Program-made: the position numbers and the translations under genes
Assembly (NCBI GenBank): GCA_929200485.1
Contig: CAKMZU010000002.1
Span: 18,826-24,012, forward strand
Source of the DNA: an uncultured Gammaproteobacteria bacterium
GTDB taxonomy: Bacteria > Pseudomonadota > Gammaproteobacteria > Pseudomonadales > DT-91
Length of the DNA: 5,187 bases
Reading direction: 5' to 3'
The notes under the pieces: model-generated
Told to the model about the DNA's origin: nothing
Databases searched by the model: none
The model's input: only the letters and a program-made list of their open reading frames with translations
Part shown: positions 1 to 4,494 of the stretch, piece by piece
Layout of the letters: every line of letters begins with the position of its first letter
Position numbering within the stretch: position 1 is the first letter of the stretch

Positions 1-1
1 C

Positions 2-883
2 CCCGCCGATCGCACAGGTGACGCGATTTTATTTGTGCATTGGCAACGAGCAGATCCAGCCGGTGAAGGTTTCTATAATTGTTCGGATATTCGTTTTAGC
101 GACTCCACTGATGGGGGTACAACAACTGATCCTGAGCCTGCGCCTGAATTGGTGAGCATTGGTTATTTTGTTTCGGCAGCTCATAATATTGCTGAAGCCG
201 GTGATACAGTGAAATTCAGATTATTTGATGAAACCGGTCAAGAAGTGTTTGAAGAAAGCGTAGTGATTGATAGCAATAATGATGACATATCACTTTGGGC
301 TAGAGATTTAGCCTTAAAAATTAATGATATTCATTCGGATACTGCCTTTATTGGGTTTTGGCATGATGCGATGAATCACTTGATGCTGGATCAAACCAAT
401 ATATTAAATAATAAAGTCTGGGCAGAAAATACTTCGTTTACTTTTTCAACATCGGTGATTAAAGCGGATGATACCGATACTGATACTGATACCGATACTG
501 ATACCGATGGTGATGGTGATAGTGATAGTGGTTCTGGTAATGGCAATTCAGGTGATGGTCATACTGATAATGGTGATTCAGATAATGGAAACTCAAGTTC
601 AAATGGTAGCAATACTTGGGATGAAAATACCATTTACACAGCTGGTGATAAAGTTGTTTATGAAGGAATTCAATACACAGCGGGGTGGTGGACCAAAGGT
701 AATCAACCTGATTTAGGTGGCGCCTGGAAAGCTGATCAAACGGCAGGTGCTACAAGGACTTGGAAATCGGCTGCTGTTTATGTCGGTGGCGATGTGGTGA
801 CACATAATGGGCAGTCTTGGGTAGCCAAATGGTGGACTCAAGGCAACGAGCCGGGTCAGTCTGATGTGTGGCGCTTGCAATAG
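2..883 (+). CDS. AA10 lytic polysaccharide monooxygenase (GbpA-like chitin-binding protein), 3' part, with two C-terminal CBM5/12 modules
   Basis: The frame is open from the left edge, so the gene starts outside the window; the first GTG at 35 is internal. Residues are numbered from base 2 (293 in the window). Residues 1-32 match the end of an AA10 domain: HWQRADPAGEGFYNCSDIRF is the typical last strand, and the Phe before YNCSD corresponds to the Phe near the copper axial position in AA10 enzymes. The N-terminal His and second His of the copper brace are off-window. Residues 50-154 resemble domain 2 of GbpA (YFVSAAH, DTVKFRLFD). Residues 157-203 are a D/T then G/N/S linker. Residues 205-245 and 253-293 are two CBM5/12 modules with WWTKGNQP and AKWWTQGNEP aromatic motifs. 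Family role: secreted oxidative cleavage of crystalline chitin, or adhesion to GlcNAc polymers. GbpA itself has one terminal CBM; two here is a variation. The family call is firm; oxidative activity cannot be judged without the N-terminus. Confidence 0.93.
   Translation, partial: PADRTGDAILFVHWQRADPAGEGFYNCSDIRFSDSTDGGTTTDPEPAPELVSIGYFVSAAHNIAEAGDTVKFRLFDETGQEVFEESVVIDSNNDDISLWARDLALKINDIHSDTAFIGFWHDAMNHLMLDQTNILNNKVWAENTSFTFSTSVIKADDTDTDTDTDTDTDGDGDSDSGSGNGNSGDGHTDNGDSDNGNSSSNGSNTWDENTIYTAGDKVVYEGIQYTAGWWTKGNQPDLGGAWKADQTAGATRTWKSAAVYVGGDVVTHNGQSWVAKWWTQGNEPGQSDVWRLQ
470..529 (+). repeat. In-frame hexanucleotide repeat encoding the Asp-Thr linker
   Basis: Six tandem copies of GATACY (470-505) encode (Asp-Thr)6, and the pattern decays into GATGGT/GATAGT units to 529. 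The period is six bases, so gain or loss of units lengthens or shortens the linker without a frameshift. The encoded D-x-D-x-D-G pattern also resembles calcium-binding loops of thrombospondin type 3 or dockerin type, so the linker might bind calcium; this is inference. Confidence 0.85.
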
Positions 884-895
884 TCTTCTGTTAAC

Positions 896-940
896 AATTA
901 ATGATGGTCATGAAATCTGACCATCATTAATTAAATTTTT
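896..940 (+). terminator. Rho-independent terminator of the LPMO gene
   Basis: A perfect 15-bp inverted repeat (896-910 with 918-932) encloses a 7-base loop, begins 12 bases after the stop codon and is followed by AAATTTTT. The stem is AT-rich at its base with GGTCA near the loop. It could work in both directions, but no gene converges on it closely from the right. Confidence 0.85.
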
Positions 941-1234
941 AGACTAAATTTTAAATTACTCGACATTTCTCCCATTAATACTTTTCATCGTTTTTTAGTT
1001 GCAAGGCAAAGAGTCCCTCCCGACATGCCTAAGGCGACTTCTTTTTAAAAAGTAACAGTTCTTTTTAAGCTGCACTGACAAGTCATATTTTCATATTTTT
1101 TTAAACTAATGAATAGAATTTATGTCTATAAATACAATTACTATCATTAATGCTTATGATTATCGATATTATTATCTAAATTGATTACTGTAAAAATTTG
1201 ATCATTTTGAAAGTGAGTTTTCCTCAGTCGAGTT

Positions 1235-1262
1235 AGATTTAAAAATCTCTTTCGGCCGAAAG
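1235..1262. promoter_or_regulatory. Two abutting 14-bp palindromes, possible operator
   Basis: AGATTT-AA-AAATCT (1235-1248) is followed directly by the perfect palindrome CTTTCGGCCGAAAG (1249-1262). The second has a GC core in an otherwise AT-rich region, so it stands out from background. The pair lies about 165 bases before the chosen start of the orphan gene and just upstream of a weak promoter candidate. Such a dyad could be a dimeric repressor or activator site, or the second could form an RNA hairpin. No known operator consensus is recognised. Confidence 0.4.
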
Positions 1263-1288
1263 CAAAAAATAGTTATGGGTAATCGATT

Positions 1289-1316
1289 TTGATTGCTTTT
1301 AACTGTCAATTAAATA
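1289..1316 (+). promoter_or_regulatory. Weak sigma-70-like promoter candidate for the orphan gene
   Basis: TTGATT (1289-1294) and TAAATA (1311-1316) are separated by 16 bases, each a partial match to the -35 and -10 consensus. In DNA this AT-rich such matches arise by chance, so this is only the best candidate seen between the dyads and the gene. Confidence 0.2.
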
Positions 1317-1322
1317 GTTGTA

Positions 1323-1341
1323 TTTTCTTTTCTTTTCTTTT
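1323..1341 (+). repeat. TTTTC pentanucleotide microsatellite (3.8 copies)
   Basis: Three full TTTTC units plus TTTT lie about 85 bases before the ATG at 1425, and 12 bases before an unlikely TTG start at 1353. Short pentanucleotide tracts upstream of surface-protein genes can vary in copy number and change expression, but this tract is short and may be fixed. Confidence 0.7.
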
Positions 1342-1424
1342 GTTTTTATTGATTGATTTCAATAGTAGTTAATGTCTATTTAATGTTTGGTTTTGTCTGT
1401 ATTTTTGAAAAGGTTGAAGGTGAT

Positions 1425-2228
1425 ATGAGTAATTTTTACTTGTCTGTTCTTTGTCTTTGTCTTTGTCATTGTTTTTTAAATAGTACTTATGCTCACTGGG
1501 ATTATGATATCAATAATCATGATGATACAAGGAAACATAATCTTGAACCATATACGAGTATGTCTGATTTTTTAAAAAATGGGGCTGATAAATATTGTGG
1601 AAATTATTATGAGAAACATAGACCAAAGCAGGAAGGTTGCATTATTTCATATACTAAAAGATTAACTGATGAGCCTATAGAGCAACTTTATGATCTCTAT
1701 AATGGTTTATCGAAAAATGTAACTGATTTATATAAAATGTTAGAGGAGCGCTTGCAATCAATTGGTACAACGTCGAATCCAGCGGTGGCGTCTACAAAGA
1801 AGGTGATTCAAAACGCGACGCAATCAGCTGTCAATAATATGAGTAGCTTAGCCTCAGAGTCCATAGATAGTCGTTCAGATTCAGAGTTGACCGATTGGTT
1901 GTATCCTGTTCTCGGGTGTGCACTTGGAGTTGTATTTGGTATTTCTGTGGTGGTGGCTTATAAAAAAGGTTATTTTGGAAGGGCTCTTGCATATTTCTCT
2001 CGCAAGCAAACGCAAGCATATAATAGCAGTTTACATACGACTGAAGCGCAAATTTTGCCTAGTACGTCTCAAGATACCTGTGAAGTTTACCTTGTTCCAA
2101 ATGATTCTGGGTCATCTGCCCAATGTGCAAATACTGAGGGGCATCAATATGAAGAGTTACAGTTAAAAGATGTGGCTTGCAATTTTGATGGTTCAAAATC
2201 CTGTACTGTTAATGTTCCAGAATATTAG
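1425..2228 (+). CDS. Hypothetical type I membrane protein with a tyrosine-containing C-terminal tail
   Basis: Not recognised as any family. The ATG at 1425 is chosen because GAAGGTGAT precedes it and it starts a convincing signal peptide; in-frame starts at 1353 (TTG) and 1383 (ATG) add residues before it and lack a clear ribosome site. The product has 267 residues. Residues 1-23 form a Leu/Cys-rich signal peptide with likely cleavage after STYA. Residues 24-158 would be exported, with Cys58 and Cys71 able to form a disulfide and a probable amphipathic or coiled-coil helix at about 83-113. A Ser/Thr/Asn-rich stalk (115-157) leads to a membrane span at about 159-178, closed by YKKGYFGR as a positive stop-transfer. 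The remaining ~85 residues would be cytoplasmic and include EVYLVP (Tyr222) and HQYEEL (Tyr242). The gene is AT-rich, stands alone and is flanked by long AT-rich spacers, as lineage-specific or acquired genes often are. Export and topology are inferred; function is unknown. Confidence 0.75.
   Translation: MSNFYLSVLCLCLCHCFLNSTYAHWDYDINNHDDTRKHNLEPYTSMSDFLKNGADKYCGNYYEKHRPKQEGCIISYTKRLTDEPIEQLYDLYNGLSKNVTDLYKMLEERLQSIGTTSNPAVASTKKVIQNATQSAVNNMSSLASESIDSRSDSELTDWLYPVLGCALGVVFGISVVVAYKKGYFGRALAYFSRKQTQAYNSSLHTTEAQILPSTSQDTCEVYLVPNDSGSSAQCANTEGHQYEELQLKDVACNFDGSKSCTVNVPEY
1449..1472 (+). repeat. CTTTGT hexanucleotide repeat inside the signal peptide
   Basis: Three exact CTTTGT units (1449-1466) and a degenerate CATTGT encode Leu-Cys-Leu-Cys-Leu-Cys-His-Cys in the hydrophobic core of the signal peptide. 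Copy-number change would keep frame and alter core length, which could modulate export. Confidence 0.8.
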
Positions 2229-2268
2229 GTGGATATTTTCTTTTAGGGTAATTATTTTAGTGCTGTTA

Positions 2269-2298
2269 AATATTTTATTTTATGGGTTATAAAATATT
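2269..2298. repeat. AT-only 10-bp inverted repeat downstream of the orphan gene
   Basis: AATATTTTAT (2269-2278) and ATAAAATATT (2289-2298) are perfect inverted copies around a 10-base spacer, 40 bases after the stop at 2228. The stem has no G or C, so it would be a weak terminator; it may be chance in AT-rich DNA or an mRNA end-protecting hairpin. Confidence 0.4.
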
Positions 2299-2375
2299 CT
2301 AATTCTATTTTATAGTTTGTTAATATTTTAGTGTTATGAAACTTTATATTATTAATACTCATTAATTAACGGTTA

Positions 2376-2641
2376 ATGCATCTTTTATCTGTGTTTTCAA
2401 ATAATTTGGATAAAAAATATCAAGAGCAGAAAAGGTGTTGTCATAATAGTGGTCAATCCAAAGGCTTTTCTTTTTTGGTGAGAAAGTTTCCAAATTTGAA
2501 GCAGCGCCTGTAGAGTTTGAAAATAACAGATCGTTTAAGTTTGAAAGAAAGATTAACATTGATAAAAGCAATGAGATCAACCCAGACACAAAATCTGGTT
2601 TACTTAAAAGATTTAAAAAGCACTTTGCTGTAGGTTTCTAA
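2376..2641 (+). pseudogene. Possible small gene split by a -1 frame change at a T6 run
   Basis: An ATG at 2376 opens a frame of 45 codons ending at 2513. The frame one base back is closed until just before the T6 run at 2471-2476, then runs to a TAA at 2639-2641 with a charged, protein-like C-terminus (ERKINIDKSNEINPDTKSG, then LLKRFKKHFAVGF). Joining them at the T6 run gives an 88-residue product. Bases 2471-2477 read T TTT TTG in the first frame, the X XXY YYZ form of a -1 slippery heptamer. Explanations are a decayed gene, a sequencing error of one T, a programmed shift, or chance. No Shine-Dalgarno site precedes the ATG and no family is recognised. The opposite strand is also open from about 2638 to 2362 (Leu-rich, GTG start at 2589, no ribosome site), which weakens either reading. 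Confidence 0.25.
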
Positions 2642-2740
2642 TATCTTGTTTCTAATGTTTTAGAGTGGGCGATGGGTTTATCAAAGATTAACAGAGGATA
2701 TTTGTAATTTTATCTCATGAATTTGGAATTTCAGTAAAAG

Positions 2741-3019
2741 TTACTTCTTCTTCGATTCACTATATACTTTACGAAGTTTGTCAGCCATTGCTTTTGATTT
2801 GGCCTCGCTTAATCCAGTCTCTCTATATTCTGATTGATTAAGAGAACTTTTTAGCTTATTAGCTAATACATGCTTACTTATCGTGAGTTGATGGATAAAG
2901 CGTTTACAGTGCCGGCACATTAACAGGTGCATTTTGATGGCTATTTTTTTACGAAACGGCAAAGCATGATCAATGTAATCATTGGCGTACTTTTCTGTCA
3001 GATCTTTACATTTCAGCAT
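2741..3019 (-). CDS. Short soluble zinc-finger anti-sigma factor (zf-HC2 type)
   Basis: The product has 92 residues from the ATG at 3019, 7 bases after the sigma stop codon. A TTG at 3058 in frame would overlap the sigma gene and is less likely. Residues 31-38 carry H-x3-C-x2-C (HLLMCRHC), the zinc-binding anti-sigma signature, with a further Cys at position 4; the stretch LPFRKKIAIKMHLLMC is typical of the family. No membrane span is present, so it should act in the cytoplasm by holding the partner sigma factor through its N-terminal zinc domain. The C-terminal half is Lys-rich with no sensory domain recognised, so the signal may be sensed by the zinc site itself (as in redox-responsive members) or by another protein. 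The start has only a weak purine-rich leader, consistent with translational coupling. The family call is strong; the signal is unknown. Confidence 0.88.
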   Translation of the reverse strand: MLKCKDLTEKYANDYIDHALPFRKKIAIKMHLLMCRHCKRFIHQLTISKHVLANKLKSSLNQSEYRETGLSEAKSKAMADKLRKVYSESKKK

Positions 3020-3026
3020 TATTTCT

Positions 3027-3662
3027 TTAACACTCGCCGGTTTGTTCAAAATGATCAATCATTTGATAGACTTTGTTTCTACTCCGATGGATCAATACTC
3101 TGAGGTTGGCATGGGAAAGTTCTAGAATATCGCAAATTTCCTCAGTGCTGGCACCGATAAAATCCCTAAGCATCATGACACTTTTCTGGTTTTCGGGTAA
3201 GTTTTCAACGGTTTTATCAAGGCATTCTCGAAACTGCTCAAATCCCATTAACTCTTCTGGCGAACTATCTTCCCAGTGTGTTGGTGGAATTGCCCAATGC
3301 CCATTTTCTTTATAGTGCTCTTGCGGGAATAGGTTATTTTCTTTTAATTCATCCAGCGAAACTTCTTTACCATTTTTTCTAAGCTGCATTTTTGCTTTAT
3401 TAGCGGTGATGGATAAAACCCAGGTTTTAAGGCTGGATCGTTGATTAAATTTGCTTATTTGCAAAATGGCATCGATTAAGGCGTCTTGAACGCATTCTTC
3501 AGCTTCTGATTCTGCAACAAAAGTCATGGCAAACTGCGTCATTACCGGCTGAAACTGCCGTACAAATTGTTCAAAAGCAACAGGCTCTTCTCTTAAAATA
3601 GCTGAAATCAGTTCACCATCAGATACTATGTCAGAATTTTTTATTGTTTTGGATGATGCCAA
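3027..3662 (-). CDS. ECF-type RNA polymerase sigma factor
   Basis: The product has about 211 residues. Sigma region 2 spans about 28-105, with the core-binding AEECVQDALIDAI helix and the -10 recognition stretch RSSLKTWVLSITANKAKMQLRK. A linker of some 45 residues (with WAIPPTHW and SPEEL) leads to region 4 at about 146-205, with NLPENQKSVMMLRD and the helix-turn-helix LELSHANLRVLIHRSR that reads the -35 element. There is no region 1 or 3, as expected of ECF factors. No ATG exists near the N-terminus. TTG at 3662 is chosen because GGGAG (3675-3671) lies 8 bases before it; TTG at 3677 (216 residues) directly follows a stop and has no ribosome site. A TAAAAT -10-like word at 3697-3692 could mark a separate promoter, but no clear -35 is seen. 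The zinc-finger protein encoded 7 bases downstream is its likely inhibitor. The regulon is unknown; the spondin genes upstream are candidates. Confidence 0.93.
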   Translation of the reverse strand: MASSKTIKNSDIVSDGELISAILREEPVAFEQFVRQFQPVMTQFAMTFVAESEAEECVQDALIDAILQISKFNQRSSLKTWVLSITANKAKMQLRKNGKEVSLDELKENNLFPQEHYKENGHWAIPPTHWEDSSPEELMGFEQFRECLDKTVENLPENQKSVMMLRDFIGASTEEICDILELSHANLRVLIHRSRNKVYQMIDHFEQTGEC

Positions 3663-3732
3663 AACCTGCTCTCCCAATTAAGCTTGAAGAGATTTTACAC
3701 TAAACAGTGAGCTTTAGAAGAGCAGGGGGCTT

Positions 3733-4482
3733 TCATATTTTAGTTATATTGATTCTTATGGTGGGTTGGTCAAAGCGGTGAGATTCATTCAGTACGGATT
3801 GACTTAACCCTTGTGCTTTGGTTAATACACCTTGGTGGAAAGTCACTTTGTCAGGGATTTCCAAGCGTTCACGGTTAAATCCTTGACCGCCTGAGGCAGG
3901 CCCTGGAATGGTACTGGCTAACTCATCGTTAATTTCAGTGCCTGAATCCCAAACGGGTCCGTTAACTACGATAGACTGAGCAGAAACCATAGAGCCTAAA
4001 TCATAAGCGCCAATACCGGTAAAGGCATCATTGGTATTTTCCAGCATGCTGGCAACGGTGAGCTTAGGTGCCTTAATGTCAGTCCCAATCGTTAAACGTA
4101 TAGAGCTTCCGGGTTGAATAACAGACCCTAGAGCATAATCAATACTCCCTGAATAGATCTGGATTTCACGGATCAATTCGCTGGTTACGCCACCTTCAGC
4201 TAATGCTTCAAGGCCAGCAGTGGCAGGTTCGCCTTCGGTGAATGCTGCATAGCCATCATCATGAAGAATGACAACCGGCGGGGATAATGGCTGGTTTGTT
4301 GTTAGATTGGTCAATGTGACTTCATAAGTCTGCATTTTTACCGTTGGTGTTTCACTGTTATTTTTACCCTCTTTGTTTTTCTTGGAGTGATTATCATTGT
4401 TATCACAACCTGCCAGGACAATGGATACCAGTGCAGCGATTAAGACAGAGGATTTATTAATCAACATACTTTTTATAAACAT
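3733..4482 (-). CDS. Spondin-domain lipoprotein
   Basis: The product has 249 residues. The ATG at 4482 is preceded by AAGGA (4494-4490) with a 7-base spacer. A lipoprotein signal peptide ends in the lipobox LAGC (Cys26). Asp at +2 is the inner-membrane retention signal in E. coli Lol sorting, which might keep this protein on the inner membrane if the same rule holds. A charged linker (27-50) precedes a spondin_N domain at about 52-249: VTLTNLTTNQPLSPPVVILH, LEALAEGG (91-98), ASMLENTNDAF (144-154), DSGTEINDELAS (179-190), IPGP (192-195), VTFHQG (213-218). The spondin_N fold occurs in eukaryotic F-spondin as an extracellular-matrix module; bacterial members are exported proteins of unsettled function. 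The gene is a paralogue of the one 12 bases upstream, and its Shine-Dalgarno site abuts that gene's stop codon, so the two form an operon. The domain call is firm; role unknown. Confidence 0.9.
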   Translation of the reverse strand: MFIKSMLINKSSVLIAALVSIVLAGCDNNDNHSKKNKEGKNNSETPTVKMQTYEVTLTNLTTNQPLSPPVVILHDDGYAAFTEGEPATAGLEALAEGGVTSELIREIQIYSGSIDYALGSVIQPGSSIRLTIGTDIKAPKLTVASMLENTNDAFTGIGAYDLGSMVSAQSIVVNGPVWDSGTEINDELASTIPGPASGGQGFNRERLEIPDKVTFHQGVLTKAQGLSQSVLNESHRFDQPTIRINITKI

Positions 4483-4489
4483 AGAAAAG

Positions 4490-4494
4490 TCCTT
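4490..4494 (-). promoter_or_regulatory. Ribosome binding site of the spondin lipoprotein, abutting the upstream stop
   Basis: AAGGA on the minus strand (4494-4490) lies 7 bases before the ATG at 4482 and directly follows the TAA at 4497-4495. It fixes the start over a second in-frame ATG at 4467 and implies translational coupling of the two spondin genes. Confidence 0.8.

Larger units (their letters stand above)
943..1424. other. AT-rich intergenic region upstream of the orphan membrane-protein gene
   Basis: No credible gene is seen here on either strand. It contains a slightly GC-richer patch around 1001-1035, a 12-bp palindrome (1041-1052, CTTTTTAAAAAG), a direct repeat TTCTTTTTAA at 1039 and 1059, a tandem TCATATTT doublet at 1083-1098, the two abutting dyads at 1235-1262, a weak promoter candidate and a TTTTC microsatellite. 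Nearly 500 bases is long for a bacterial intergenic region and leaves room for regulation of the downstream gene or an unrecognised small RNA. Confidence 0.6.
2229..2740. other. AT-rich region between the orphan gene and the anti-sigma gene
   Basis: Nothing here is a firm gene. It holds the AT inverted repeat at 2269-2298, repeated ATTTTAGTG words at 2254 and 2324, and a stretch (2376-2641) open in pieces on both strands and described separately. Between 2642 and 2740 nothing is seen, including no convincing terminator for the minus-strand anti-sigma gene. Confidence 0.5.

Noticed and set aside
470..529. CRISPR-like array
   Set aside because: The period is six bases, in frame with a coding sequence, and without spacers.
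468..716. Open frame of 82 codons on the plus strand
   Set aside because: It is the shifted reading of the GATACY repeat and CBM region of the LPMO gene; its Ile/Leu/Met-rich product is an artefact of the repeat.
1005..1050. Second terminator or mobile-element end in the intergenic region (GCC-TAA-GGC followed by a T-run)
   Set aside because: The stem is only 3 bp, and no target duplication or terminal repeat was found.
1353..1424. N-terminal extension of the orphan membrane protein from TTG at 1353 or ATG at 1383
   Set aside because: No ribosome site precedes these codons, and the extension would bury the clear signal peptide that begins at 1425.
1831..2166. Open frames on both strands inside the orphan gene (minus 1831-2019, plus 1918-2166)
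   Set aside because: Both lie wholly within the longer signal-peptide/membrane-protein frame and show no ribosome site or recognisable domain.
3020..3058. TTG start at 3058 for the anti-sigma factor
   Set aside because: It would overlap the end of the sigma gene and add 13 residues not typical of the family; the ATG at 3019 follows the sigma stop by 7 bases.
3073..3315. Plus-strand open frame opposite the sigma factor
   Set aside because: It lies antisense to the region 4 coding sequence of a clearly recognisable sigma factor.
3678..3732. Terminator between the spondin lipoprotein and sigma genes
   Set aside because: A short bulged hairpin can be drawn around 3716-3734, but there is no T-tract on the minus strand, so a terminator is not supported.
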